A DNA stretch of 39,078 nucleotides from Bacillota bacterium (GTDB taxonomy: Bacteria > Bacillota > SHA-98 > Ch115): NCBI GenBank assembly GCA_012842565.1, contig DUSO01000186.1, forward strand, positions 1 to 39,078. The letters are read 5' to 3'. Positions 7,681-15,918 of the stretch are shown here, in pieces. The stretch's first letter is position 1. The number at the start of each line of letters is the position of its first letter. Below the pieces are notes generated by a model. It searched no databases, was not told the origin of the DNA, and worked only from the letters and a program-made list of their open reading frames with translations. The position numbers were made by a program, and so were the translations under genes.

Positions 7681-8367
7681 ATGACCGCAGATTTTCACGG
7701 AAAACCGGGCTTCGGCTATTACGAGGATATCCCCCGTCCCCCCAAGGCGATCCTGGAAAGGCTGGCCAGGTACTCGACGGCCAATCTCGCCGATGGTATG
7801 AATGGCTTCGGAGCAATGGACCACCAAATTAAGCCAGTCACCCCGCAGCGCAGGCTTGTCGGCCCAGCAATTACTGTCCGCGTAAGGCCGGGTGACAACC
7901 TGATGGTCCATAGGGCCATTGCCCTTTCGAAACCCGGAGATGTCATTGTCGTGAGCGCCGGCGGGCAGTGCCTGAATGCGGTCTGGGGAGAGCTTATGAC
8001 TGCCGCCGCTGCGAAGGCCGGGATCGCAGGGGTTGTGGTCGACGGGGCCGTTCGAGATGTCTCAAAAATCGCCGAGTACCACCTCCCCATCTTCGCAAGA
8101 GGCGTCATTCCTTGCTCATGCGACAAGGACGGCCCCGGCGAGATCAATGTCCCGGTGGCCTGTGGAGGTGTCGCAGTAAACCCCGGTGACATCGTAGTCG
8201 GGGATGACGACGGAGTCGTAGTGATAATCCCCGACCTGGCCGGGGCGATCATGGCAGCTGCCGACGCCAAGCTCCTCTATGAGGCCCAACGGATAAAGGA
8301 GATCAGAGAGGGCAGGATTTCTTCAGCCAAGATCGAAGAAACACTCCGAAACAAGGGGGTATCATGA
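7681..8367 (+). CDS. RraA / HMG-CHA aldolase family protein
   Basis: From ATG 7681 (SD GAGGGA) the protein has 228 aa, normal for the RraA-like class II aldolase family. In-frame starts at 7540 and 7666 are less likely: 7540 lies upstream of the sigma-54 promoter and adds non-homologous residues. The active-site signature is intact: GGQCLNAVWGE at about 94-104 binds pyruvate, and VVVDGAVRD at about 118-126 carries the conserved Asp121, Arg125 and Asp126 for metal and substrate. Relatives cleave 4-hydroxy-4-methyl-2-oxoglutarate or 4-carboxy-4-hydroxy-2-oxoadipate to pyruvate plus an oxo acid, or decarboxylate oxaloacetate. With dehydrogenases and hydro-lyases next door, a metabolic aldolase is much more likely than an RNase E inhibitor. 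It is the first gene of a four-gene operon. Confidence 0.88.
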   Translation: MTADFHGKPGFGYYEDIPRPPKAILERLARYSTANLADGMNGFGAMDHQIKPVTPQRRLVGPAITVRVRPGDNLMVHRAIALSKPGDVIVVSAGGQCLNAVWGELMTAAAAKAGIAGVVVDGAVRDVSKIAEYHLPIFARGVIPCSCDKDGPGEINVPVACGGVAVNPGDIVVGDDDGVVVIIPDLAGAIMAAADAKLLYEAQRIKEIREGRISSAKIEETLRNKGVS

Positions 8368-8368
8368 A

Positions 8369-9325
8369 ATGTCGCTACGTCTGGGGTTCATTGGCTTTGG
8401 GGAGGCTGCGTTCCATATTGCCCAGGGTTTAAGGGAAGAAGGGTTCACTACAATCTCGGCCTATGATAAATTCTGGAATACAGAGCCTTATGCGACTCAG
8501 ATCTCACGGCGGGTACAGGAATCGGGCGTCGAGCTTCTCCATAACCTACCCGATCTCGTCAGGGCTTGTGACATGATTATCTCAGCCACCTCCGGCAGGG
8601 TGGCTGCCCAGGTAGCTCAAGAAGCGGCCCCGTTTCTAAGACCCGGTAAGATATTCGTAGATGTGAATGCGGCATCCCCAAAGACCATGGAGGACGTCTC
8701 ATCAATAGTCGAACCCACAGGCGCCAGGTTCGTCGACGTAGCCATGATGGGTCCCCTCCCTGTATACAAACATAGGGTGCCGATGCTCGCATGCGGCTCT
8801 GGAGCAGACGGTTTCCGGGAGCTCCTTTCACCTTACAAGATGAGAATACAGGTGGTCGGCCGGCACCCCGGCATGGCATCTGCCATTAAGTTATTCCGGA
8901 GCATATTCATGAAGGGCATCGCAGCCATCCTCATCGAGACCCTGGTGGCGAGCCGCCGCTTCCAGGTCGAATCTTTGATTATGGACAGTATCCGGGAGAC
9001 CATGGAGGAGACATCTTTTGCAAACCTGGTCAATAGGTTTGTCTGCGGCACCGCCATACATTCAGACAGAAGAGTCCACGAGATGGAGGACGTGATAGCG
9101 ACCCTTGATTCCCTCGGGATCGATTCCGGGATGTCCAGGGCGACAAAGGAGAAGCTGGCCTGGGTAAACGCCCTGAGATTGAAGGATACCTTCGGGGGCG
9201 AGACACCTTCGAGTTACCAAGAGGTTTTGGACGCCATCGACAGGGCATCGAGACCGTCAGAAAATCGGCGCCAAGAGGGCCGGATTGGAGCGCCCGGGAG
9301 GGTGGAACCGTGGGTAGGACCATAG
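8369..9325 (+). CDS. NAD(P)-dependent beta-hydroxyacid dehydrogenase-like protein (DUF1932 C-terminus)
   Basis: The 318-aa protein starts with a Rossmann motif (RLGFIGFGEAAFHIAQGL, residues 4-21), followed by DMIISATSGRVAAQVAQ and FVDVNAASPKTMEDVS, the usual layout of 6-phosphogluconate/3-hydroxyisobutyrate dehydrogenase-type enzymes. FVDVAMMGPLPVY aligns with the substrate loop. GMASAIKLFRSIFMKGIAAILIE contains the catalytic Lys helix (xxKLxRS). The C-terminal helical part resembles DUF1932 proteins, in line with a branched or carboxylated substrate. ATG 8369 lies one base after the aldolase stop, with SD GGGGGT. The last 16 bases overlap the next gene, so translation is probably coupled. 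It is likely to oxidise a hydroxy acid to the oxo acid that the aldolase cleaves; this is inference from the operon. Confidence 0.85.
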   Translation: MSLRLGFIGFGEAAFHIAQGLREEGFTTISAYDKFWNTEPYATQISRRVQESGVELLHNLPDLVRACDMIISATSGRVAAQVAQEAAPFLRPGKIFVDVNAASPKTMEDVSSIVEPTGARFVDVAMMGPLPVYKHRVPMLACGSGADGFRELLSPYKMRIQVVGRHPGMASAIKLFRSIFMKGIAAILIETLVASRRFQVESLIMDSIRETMEETSFANLVNRFVCGTAIHSDRRVHEMEDVIATLDSLGIDSGMSRATKEKLAWVNALRLKDTFGGETPSSYQEVLDAIDRASRPSENRRQEGRIGAPGRVEPWVGP

Positions 9326-10566
9326 CCCAAAAGATCCTTATGAGACATTCAGGCACGCAGGCGGAGGTAGGAGAAATCGTTGTGGCCCGGATCGACCTGG
9401 CTATGGGCCATGACGGGTCAGCCCCCCTTGCGATAGAATTCCTGAAAAAACTGGGCGCTAAAGGGGTGTTTGATCCTGCGCGAGTTGTATTCGTGATCGA
9501 CCACTATTGCCCGAGCCCCAACGAGCGAGTGTCAGCCCTGCACGCAATGATGAGAGAGTTTGCAGGCGGCGGGCAGTGTACCCTCTATGACGTTGGCGAG
9601 GGAATTTGTCACGAGGTCATTCCTGAGAAAGGCCACATACTGCCGGGCGAACTTGCCGTGGGAGGGGACTCGCATACCTGCACCTATGGTGCTCTGGGCG
9701 CCTTTGCCACCGGGATCGGGTCCAGCGATCTTGCCGCGGCGGTATACACCGGAAAGCTCTGGTTCAGGGTACCCCCTACCATCAAGGTCGTGGTGGAAGG
9801 ACATCTTGCGGACGGGGTATTTGCCAAGGACCTGGCACTTCACATAATCTCAAGGGTTACGGCCAATGGAGCTACCTACCGCGCCATCGAGTTTGAAGGG
9901 GAAGGTATCCGGTCGCTCGATATCTCCGGCAGGCTCACGCTCTGCAATATGGTGGTGGAGATGGGCGCCAAAGCCGGGATGGTGGCCCCGGACGATAAGA
10001 CTCTCGAGTGGATTTCAGGCCGGGCTTCACGGGACTTCGAGCCCGTTTATCCCGACCCGGATGCCACGTATGAGCGAATTGTAGAGATTGATGCATATAC
10101 AATTGAGCCGCTCGTGGCCATTCCGCACAGGGTAGATTCAGTAGCACCGGCTCGTACTCTTAAAGAAATCCCGATCCACCAGGCTAACCTGGGATCCTGC
10201 ACCAATGGGCGCCTGGAGGACCTGAGAGTGGCGGCAAAGGTGCTCTCAGGCCGGCATGTGCATCCGAACGTGAGGCTCATCGTAACCCCCGCTTCTCGCC
10301 CTGTTTACCGCATGGCGCTGGAGGAAGGCATCATTAAAACCCTGCTCGACTCAGGTGCGGTCATCGTGCCGCCGAGTTGCGGGTGGTGTATCGGTGCCTG
10401 TAACGGGATACCATCCCCAGGCGAGAACGTGATCTCAACGGCCAACCGGAATTTCAAAGGACGAATGGGCAATCCTCGAGCCAATATTTACCTTGCATCG
10501 CCAGCAACTGTAGCTGCATCATCGGTGGCAGGCCGTATCACAGACCCCCGCCCTTACCTGGAGTGA
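9310..10566 (+). CDS. LeuC/homoaconitase-type hydro-lyase, large subunit
   Basis: This aconitase-superfamily large subunit has 418 aa, typical of the short prokaryotic LeuC/HacA/DmdA type. The three 4Fe-4S ligands are present: C297 in LGSCTNGR, and C357 and C360 in PPSCGWCIGACNG. GGDSHTCTYGALGAFATGIGS (about 117-137) and VFVIDHYCPSPNE supply active-site residues. The GTG at 9310 has SD GGGAGGGTGG and overlaps the previous gene by 16 bases. It pairs with the small subunit that begins six bases after its stop. Because no leuA or leuB is nearby and catabolic partners surround it, it is more likely to isomerise or hydrate a catabolic intermediate (for example a methylated or branched malate/maleate, or an aconitate analogue) than to make leucine. 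Confidence 0.9.
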   Translation: MGRTIAQKILMRHSGTQAEVGEIVVARIDLAMGHDGSAPLAIEFLKKLGAKGVFDPARVVFVIDHYCPSPNERVSALHAMMREFAGGGQCTLYDVGEGICHEVIPEKGHILPGELAVGGDSHTCTYGALGAFATGIGSSDLAAAVYTGKLWFRVPPTIKVVVEGHLADGVFAKDLALHIISRVTANGATYRAIEFEGEGIRSLDISGRLTLCNMVVEMGAKAGMVAPDDKTLEWISGRASRDFEPVYPDPDATYERIVEIDAYTIEPLVAIPHRVDSVAPARTLKEIPIHQANLGSCTNGRLEDLRVAAKVLSGRHVHPNVRLIVTPASRPVYRMALEEGIIKTLLDSGAVIVPPSCGWCIGACNGIPSPGENVISTANRNFKGRMGNPRANIYLASPATVAASSVAGRITDPRPYLE

Positions 10567-10572
10567 TTTTTC

Positions 10573-11067
10573 ATGATCTTTGCCGGAACCGCCCATAAGT
10601 TTGGCGATGACATCAACACCGACTACATAATCCCGGCTAGACGGAAAAGAGATACCATAGACCATGCCGAGCTCGCCAGGTACCTGATGGAGGATATCTC
10701 GCCGGGGTTCCCTGATCGAGTTCGTCCGGGCGACTTCATCGTTGCCGGCCACAACTTTGGCTGTGGATCATCGAGGGAAGCAGCACCCCTGGTGATAAAG
10801 GCAGCCGGGATCGCGGGAGTCATAGCAAAGTCCTTTGCCAGGATATTCTACCGTAATGCCATAAACGTCGGCCTCATTGCCCTTGAGTGTGACACGGACC
10901 TCATACAAGATGGCGACCTGATCAGCGTCGATCTTTCATCTGGGACCATTTCCAGAGGGGATCTTCAGATAAAGGCACAGCCGTTACCAAAGGTGATGCT
11001 CGACATCCTAAAGGCAGGAGGGCTCCTAGACTATCTAAGAGAGCGCCGGGACTTCATCACCACATGA
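10573..11067 (+). CDS. LeuD-type hydro-lyase, small (swivelling) subunit
   Basis: At 164 aa it matches archaeal/clostridial-type LeuD subunits. It opens with HKFGDDINTDYIIPARR, the conserved substrate-recognition loop, and has NFGCGSSREAAP at residues 61-72, followed by SFARIFYRNAINVGLIALE, all signatures of the swivelling domain. It lies six bases after the large subunit and ends the plus-strand operon; the convergent ABC permease gene stops 12 bases away, leaving no room for a classical terminator between them. It forms the active heterodimer with the preceding protein. The loop YIIPARRKRDT differs from the classic isopropylmalate YLIP pattern, so a related substrate is possible. Confidence 0.9.
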   Translation: MIFAGTAHKFGDDINTDYIIPARRKRDTIDHAELARYLMEDISPGFPDRVRPGDFIVAGHNFGCGSSREAAPLVIKAAGIAGVIAKSFARIFYRNAINVGLIALECDTDLIQDGDLISVDLSSGTISRGDLQIKAQPLPKVMLDILKAGGLLDYLRERRDFITT

Positions 11068-11078
11068 CATGCCCGGCC

Positions 11079-11882
11079 TTACCTCCCCCTGCTCCACGGC
11101 ACGAGTGCCCTCTCGATCCTCTGTAGGACGAGAGTAGACCCGAGGCCCAGGACACAGAGAACAAGTATGCCAGCCATAAGCTTGGTGGTGAGCATCAGGT
11201 CGCCGGCATAGAGGATGAGGTAGCCGATGCCAGCCGTCGCCGCGACCATCTCGGCGGACACCACGAGGAGCAGCGACATCCCGGCGGCGAGCCTTATGCC
11301 CGCCAGGATAACCGGCAGGGCGCTCATGAGAACCACCTTCTGGATGACCTGCAGGCGGTTGGCGCCAAGGCTGCGAGCTGCGGATATCAAGAGGGGGTCT
11401 GCGCCCTTTACGCCCGCGATGGTATTAATGCACACGGGGTAGAAAGCGCCCACCGCGATGATAGCTACCTTGGATGATTCTCCGATTCCGAGCCAGAGAA
11501 TTATGAGCGGCAGGAGGGCGATCTTTGGGATCGGGTAGGTCAGCGAAAGAAGCGGGTCGATGAGCGCCTCCATCACGGGCGAAAGGCCCACGGCCAGCCC
11601 TACTAGGATGCCCATCCCGCACCCCAGGAGAAACCCCCAGATTATCCGCTTTAGGCTGAGCCATATGCTCATCAGAAGCTCCCCTGAGAGCAGCATCCTC
11701 GTAAACTCGACCAGGATAGCAGAGGGCGCAGGGAGGTAGAGGCTTTCCACCAATCCAAACCTGCACATGGCCTCCCAAAGAAGGATGACAATGACAATGG
11801 ATAGGATGCTCAAATAACCGCGAGTCCCTTCGCGCCCCCCCTTTACTGTGCTCTTGTCGTATACGACAATATCCGAAGCCAC
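11079..11882 (-). CDS. ABC transporter permease, NitT/TauT (SsuC/TauC) type
   Basis: This 267-aa membrane protein has about six hydrophobic segments (first at 22-38). The ATPase-coupling EAA-like loop is ISAARSLGANRLQVIQKVVLMSALP (about 166-190), where the A-A-x-x-L-GA core is conserved. The GTG start at 11880-11882 directly follows the ATPase stop and uses the SD GGAGATATGAG inside the end of that gene. It is the third gene of a minus-strand receptor-ATPase-permease operon. Family members carry sulfonates, nitrate, thiamine precursors, phthalate and other aromatic or small carboxylic acids. The substrate here is unknown. Confidence 0.9.
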   Translation of the reverse strand: MASDIVVYDKSTVKGGREGTRGYLSILSIVIVILLWEAMCRFGLVESLYLPAPSAILVEFTRMLLSGELLMSIWLSLKRIIWGFLLGCGMGILVGLAVGLSPVMEALIDPLLSLTYPIPKIALLPLIILWLGIGESSKVAIIAVGAFYPVCINTIAGVKGADPLLISAARSLGANRLQVIQKVVLMSALPVILAGIRLAAGMSLLLVVSAEMVAATAGIGYLILYAGDLMLTTKLMAGILVLCVLGLGSTLVLQRIERALVPWSRGR

Positions 11883-11883
11883 C

Positions 11884-12684
11884 TCATATCTCCTCTTTCA
11901 TGGCCACCCTGGCTTCATCGCGCAGGAGCCCCCATACTTCGTCGCAAAACTTGAGAAATGAGTCCTCTGAAAGGAGGCCTTCTTCCCTGGGTCGGCCGAA
12001 ATCCACGTCGATGATCTCTCTCAGCCTTCCCGGCCTCCGGGAGAGCACCACTATGCGATCTGCTAAGAATGCCGCCTCCTGGATATTGTGGGTAACATAT
12101 ATCACCGTCTTCTCAGTCTTTTCCCAGATCCTCAAGAATTCCACCTGCATTATGGACCTGGTCTGGGCATCCAGGGCCGAAAGGGGCTCATCCATCAACA
12201 GGACATGCGGGTTCACGGAAAGGGCCCGGGCTATCCCGACCCTCTGCTTCATTCCCCCCGAGAGTTCTGCAGGATACTTCTCCTCAAATCCCAGGAGGTC
12301 CATCAGCCTTATATATTCCATGGCGATGTCGCGTCTTTCTCCAGGAGGCACCCCCCTGACCTCCAGCCCAAACTCGACGTTTTTGAGCACCGTCCGCCAG
12401 GGGAAAAGCGCAAACTCCTGAAACACTACGCTGGTGAGGGGCCTAACGGCATCGATGCCCCCCTCGAATATGACCCGGCCCGAGGAAGGAGGCACGAGGC
12501 CGGCGATAATGCCGAGAAGCGTCGACTTCCCACAACCGCTCGGGCCGATTATCGCCACAAACTCCCTGTCGTCTACCGTAAATGATATGTCCCTCAGTGC
12601 TTCAACTACCGGGGCGTTACCCCTGCCATTGGCGCCGGGCCTTCTTGTAAAAGTCTTTGAAATACCATCTACAATTACCCGCAA
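11884..12684 (-). CDS. ABC transporter ATP-binding protein, SsuB/TauB type
   Basis: A 266-aa nucleotide-binding protein with all motifs intact: Walker A GPSGCGKST (47-55), Q-loop VVFQEFALFPW (about 86-96), signature LSGGMKQ (141-147), Walker B VLLMDEP (161-167), D-loop SALD and switch His199 (VTHN). The start is a TTG at 12684, supported by AGGAG nine bases upstream; no better in-frame ATG or GTG precedes the beta-strand MRVIVDGISKTF. It lies between the receptor and permease genes of the same operon and energises import. Copy 2 of the dispersed element lies just upstream of its leader, between it and the receptor gene. Confidence 0.93.
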   Translation of the reverse strand: MRVIVDGISKTFTRRPGANGRGNAPVVEALRDISFTVDDREFVAIIGPSGCGKSTLLGIIAGLVPPSSGRVIFEGGIDAVRPLTSVVFQEFALFPWRTVLKNVEFGLEVRGVPPGERRDIAMEYIRLMDLLGFEEKYPAELSGGMKQRVGIARALSVNPHVLLMDEPLSALDAQTRSIMQVEFLRIWEKTEKTVIYVTHNIQEAAFLADRIVVLSRRPGRLREIIDVDFGRPREEGLLSEDSFLKFCDEVWGLLRDEARVAMKEEI

Positions 12685-12697
12685 AGTATAAGGCTCC

Positions 12698-12752
12698 TAT
12701 CTCGAAAATGGTCTGTATACATTTCCGCCCTCCGGTGGTGCCTGCCCTGGGC
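12698..12752 (-). repeat. Dispersed 55-bp element, copy 2
   Basis: Copy of the element at 1507-1561, about 45 of 55 bases identical when read on the minus strand. It sits in the gap between the ABC receptor and ABC ATPase genes, ending 14 bases before the TTG start. CCGCCC and GGGCGG at its ends can pair in this copy, but the pairing is not kept in copy 1. Confidence 0.7.
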
Positions 12753-12787
12753 GGTGTGGACGACTTACCGGGAAGGTACAAGCCCCC

Positions 12788-13819
12788 CTATTTCAATTGC
12801 TTTGCCGCCTCTTCCACAAAGCTCATATCGGTGAACTTCTCAAGGGGCACGACGGTCTTGCACAGGCCGTTCTTCACGTACCACTCCTGCTGCGCAATAA
12901 GGTCCGGAAGGTACAGCCTGCCGTCCCTGTCAATATATGATAGGGACCGCTCTATGCTCTTGCGATCCTGCCCGATGTACTTTGCTATTATATCGATTAC
13001 CTCGTCATAGTGGGCACCGCGCGGCTTCGCAAGGCAGGCGTCATAGTAATAATGAAGCGCCTTTATGTATGCCTTCATGAATCTGACGCCAAGCTCACGG
13101 TTGTTGCGCATCTTTTCGGAATAGAACACCCCAACCACCTGATTCGTGAGCTTGTCGCCCACCCAAAAGAGGACCTTGCCCCAGCCTTCTTCCTCAGCCA
13201 CCGCTCCCCACGGCGGCGAGAGGATGACCGCCGGCACCGTGCCCTTTCGCACGGCGTCAATCATTATCGGCATGGTCCGGAGTGGCGTGAGCTCTACATC
13301 CTTGAGGCTCATGCCTTCCTGCTCCAAAAGCTTGCCTATCTGGTAGTGAAAGGTCGAACCCAGGGTGCTCAGGCCTATTTTCTTGCCCTTGAGGTCCTTG
13401 AGCGACCTTATCGTGCCGCTATCGTAGAGGGCCTTGTTAACCACGAGCGCATTGAGCGGATAGCCCGGGCGCTCCATCCCCCGGTCGGCGACCAGGTACA
13501 TCTTGGCTCCACTTGCAACGGAATTATAGAAGGTGGCGGTAATCCCCGTCGCGCCTACGTCCAGGTCACCGCTCGCAACGGCCACCGAAACAGGCGCCGC
13601 CGCAGTGAACCATTCGACTTTGACATCAAGCCCTTCCTCATCGAAATACCCCTTCTCAAGGGCGATGAATATAGGGGCGCTCCCGACCAGCTTGAGAGTG
13701 CCCAGCTTGACTACGGGTTTCGCTGCAAACAGGATGCCGCCTCCGAAAATCAAGAATGAGGCTAAAAGCACGTATAGCCATGGGTTTAGAAAACGTAAGC
13801 TTCTCCGGTATGAACGCAT
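12788..13819 (-). CDS. ABC transporter substrate-binding protein, NMT1/SsuA-like
   Basis: A 343-aa periplasmic-type receptor anchored or secreted outside the membrane. The ATG at 13819 has a clear SD (AAGGAGA). Residues 1-33 form a signal peptide with a basic start (MRSYRRSLRFLNP) and hydrophobic core (LYVLLASFLIFGGGILF); there is no evident lipobox. The mature part follows the NMT1 pattern: KLGTLKLVGSAPIFIALEKGYF, LDVKVEWF, then ASGDLDVGATGITATF and LKGKKIGLSTLGSTFHY. This is the first gene of the operon. NitT/TauT receptors bind small organic or sulfonated acids. Its place beside the catabolic operon suggests a second, perhaps related, uptake route. Confidence 0.92.
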   Translation of the reverse strand: MRSYRRSLRFLNPWLYVLLASFLIFGGGILFAAKPVVKLGTLKLVGSAPIFIALEKGYFDEEGLDVKVEWFTAAAPVSVAVASGDLDVGATGITATFYNSVASGAKMYLVADRGMERPGYPLNALVVNKALYDSGTIRSLKDLKGKKIGLSTLGSTFHYQIGKLLEQEGMSLKDVELTPLRTMPIMIDAVRKGTVPAVILSPPWGAVAEEEGWGKVLFWVGDKLTNQVVGVFYSEKMRNNRELGVRFMKAYIKALHYYYDACLAKPRGAHYDEVIDIIAKYIGQDRKSIERSLSYIDRDGRLYLPDLIAQQEWYVKNGLCKTVVPLEKFTDMSFVEEAAKQLK

Positions 13820-14170
13820 GAGACCATCTCCTTTCCTATACTACCAAGCTACTTCGATAAAGCGCTCCTGCGGGAGGAGGCTCTGCCGGGTGACCCCGCC
13901 ATAGGCTATATGTCTTTTGGCTATTCGACACCGTTTAACGATTTCCTGCTGGGAAACTAATGCTGCTTACACAGCCTGGCACCTTGATCATCCGCATGTC
14001 GATAGAGGATCTCGCGCAAGCCGAGATCCAGGCACGTAGACAAGCGCAAGCTGTGGTTCGTTTCCTCAAGGCCTATGTCCAAGGTTTTGAATCCGCTCTG
14101 GGGTGGTGCCATCATCTGAAAAGCCCACAAGGTTATAGGTCACATCAATGTACCCTTCAGTTGAGGTATC
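13820..14170. other. Intergenic region between ABC receptor and SPOCS genes
   Basis: About 350 bases with no intact gene. It includes the leader of the ABC receptor on the minus strand and a short plus-strand remnant of an oxidoreductase (13960-14098). I see no terminator with a T-run for the minus-strand SPOCS operon that ends at 14171. Confidence 0.5.
13960..14098 (+). pseudogene. Remnant of a FAD-dependent oxidoreductase
   Basis: About 46 codons contain SIEDLAQAEIQARRQA followed by VVRFLKAYVQGFESA. This closely follows the conserved dL-t-xAEi-x-gRRqa-x-x-v-x-FLr-x-yvPGFe-x-A segment of the FAD_oxidored family. Nothing before or after it continues the homology, and downstream the frame runs into the antisense of a SPOCS gene. 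It is probably a relic of a deleted gene. The similarity is recalled from family knowledge and has not been tested by search. Confidence 0.45.
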
Positions 14171-15742
14171 TCAGGAGGGTATCTCCAGCGCATCCCCCAC
14201 CTCGATTCTATCGGCGTCGCGTATGCCGTTCAGCTGCACTATGGCCTCTACTGTGACCCCGTACTGCCGGGCGATGAGCCACAGTGTATCGCCCGGGCGC
14301 ACTATATGGATGCGGCGCATCACGGGAGGCGCAACCACCGCTTCCGGCGCCTCCGGCACGGTGACCTCCACAGGCGCCCTGACTACGGCGGGGACCCGCC
14401 TTACCTCTGTCACGAGCACCCATGTCTTGAAGACGATCCTCACATCCACGGTCCTCGGGTCGATGGCCTCTGCAGTCACCTTCACGACGTCCACATCGGC
14501 TATCGCCGACATGCCGAACCGGATTCCGGGGATCAATACCGATGTGAAGAACCTCACCACGCTCTCGGCCGCATATACCGGCTGGCCCGGGAGTGCGGCT
14601 ACATAGAGAACAGTCACCTTCAGGTCGCCCTCAATGATCACCAGGTCATCCTTCACCAGTACCTTAGTTATCCTCGGCCGTGCAGTAGCTTCGATCACGC
14701 GAGATATACTGGGATTCCCTGCCGGTATTGTGACCGTCGTTTTGAATACAGAGCTTTCCTGTCGCTCAGCGACGATCTCCTGCGCCAGGAACTCCCTCGG
14801 GACAAGGATCTTTTCAGGTACCGGCTCAAGCCTGGCGATAAACTCTATTTCGCGCCGGATCACTACGGTGGCGCTCAAGGCCACAATGGCTCGTATCCTG
14901 AGCCTCCTGGGCTCGATTATGTCAACTGAAACATGTTCTACACGCGAGGTGACGACGGCAATCATCCCCGGGTCCACCCCATCAATCACAATGAATCCGG
15001 TAAAGGGTATGTCGCCCTCAACGGCATGGACCGGCTGGTCGGGCAGTGCGCCGACATAGAGTACCGTGGCGCTGACAACGCCCCTCACGATTACCTTATT
15101 AACGATAGCCTCCGCGCTGGTCACCCGGCTTGCAGCGTCTACATGGACTATGGTCCTGGCAGGGGGCTTTTCAGGCGGGATGATGATGTCTCCTTCGACA
15201 ATTGCCTGACCTTGCCCCCTAAGAAGAGCCTCCTCGAGGGCTATCTTCCTCTTGGTTACTGTCGGGACCGGGACGATCTCCCTCGGCACCTCCAGGGCAA
15301 CCTCGACGATCTCCTCACGGATTACGATGACGTGAAACTCGAGGAGCACGCTCGCTTCTACCGTCCTGGGCCCCACAACCCTGTAACTCCCGAATTGAGC
15401 TGTAACGGTAACCTCGGCTACCATTCCCGGCAGGGCGCCGGAGATGTTGACGAATTCTGTAAACGGTACGGACGCCTCAAAAAAGTGAACCGGCTGCGTG
15501 GGCAGGGCTGCCACATAGAGAATATTGAAAGATACCGTGCCTTCGATGATCACCGTGCCGGGTATCATGGTGACCTTGGTGATCACAGGAGACTCCTCTG
15601 CACTCAAGACCGAGGCTATGTCCGGCTTATTCTGCGGCACCGTGAGAGTCGCGGTTACGACAGCGCTGGACCTCACATCCGCCACGACATATTGAACCTT
15701 CACGCGCCTTCGCCGGAAATCAGATACCACAATGTCAGACAC
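14171..15742 (-). CDS. Triple-SPOCS (DUF3794) protein with C-terminal LysM
   Basis: A 523-aa protein with three SPOCS modules of about 155 residues (roughly 1-160, 161-310, 311-465), each showing VTVPxxKP, then KVIVxG, LYVAALPxQPVHxxE and PGMxxxV strands. A short Pro/Ala/Val linker and one LysM domain follow (about 477-523: HIVRPGDTLWLIARQYGVT, then EIPS). LysM binds peptidoglycan; SPOCS modules occur in spore proteins such as SipL and SpoVID-like morphogenetic factors. There is no signal peptide, consistent with assembly from the mother-cell side. The GTG at 15742 is preceded by GGGGGG. It is last of three tandem paralogs. The modules are diverged: module 3 has lost the usual PVHHxxE pattern in part (QPVYAAE). 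Confidence 0.88.
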   Translation of the reverse strand: MSDIVVSDFRRRRVKVQYVVADVRSSAVVTATLTVPQNKPDIASVLSAEESPVITKVTMIPGTVIIEGTVSFNILYVAALPTQPVHFFEASVPFTEFVNISGALPGMVAEVTVTAQFGSYRVVGPRTVEASVLLEFHVIVIREEIVEVALEVPREIVPVPTVTKRKIALEEALLRGQGQAIVEGDIIIPPEKPPARTIVHVDAASRVTSAEAIVNKVIVRGVVSATVLYVGALPDQPVHAVEGDIPFTGFIVIDGVDPGMIAVVTSRVEHVSVDIIEPRRLRIRAIVALSATVVIRREIEFIARLEPVPEKILVPREFLAQEIVAERQESSVFKTTVTIPAGNPSISRVIEATARPRITKVLVKDDLVIIEGDLKVTVLYVAALPGQPVYAAESVVRFFTSVLIPGIRFGMSAIADVDVVKVTAEAIDPRTVDVRIVFKTWVLVTEVRRVPAVVRAPVEVTVPEAPEAVVAPPVMRRIHIVRPGDTLWLIARQYGVTVEAIVQLNGIRDADRIEVGDALEIPS

Positions 15743-15801
15743 TTTACTGCCCCCCTCACCCTCAAGCTTCCTCTACGCCATGGAGCGCTATATCCTGTAA
15801 A

Positions 15802-15832
15802 GAAGGGTGTCGACGGCGATACGACACCCTTC
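15802..15832 (-). other. Intercistronic hairpin, 11-bp stem
   Basis: A perfect inverted repeat GAAGGGTGTCG / CGACACCCTTC encloses a 9-base loop, between two SPOCS genes. On the minus strand it is followed only by TCTTTAC, so it may be a weak terminator, a processing site or an mRNA-stability element. Confidence 0.6.
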
Positions 15833-15918
15833 ACCTGCCATTCCTGCCATCCTGCCGGCCGCTCACGGCGGCACCCGGTCCCTCGCGGCGCCTGCTCCCT
15901 CCATCTGCCAGTCCGGTC

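Noticed and set aside
10573-11067. leuD of leucine biosynthesis
   Set aside because: It pairs with the large subunit next to aldolase, dehydrogenase and transporter genes, without leuA or leuB. A catabolic hydro-lyase is more consistent with the context.
13010-13759. Plus-strand open frame (249 codons) opposite the ABC receptor gene
   Set aside because: It lies fully inside the antisense of the receptor gene, and its composition gives no protein-family signal.
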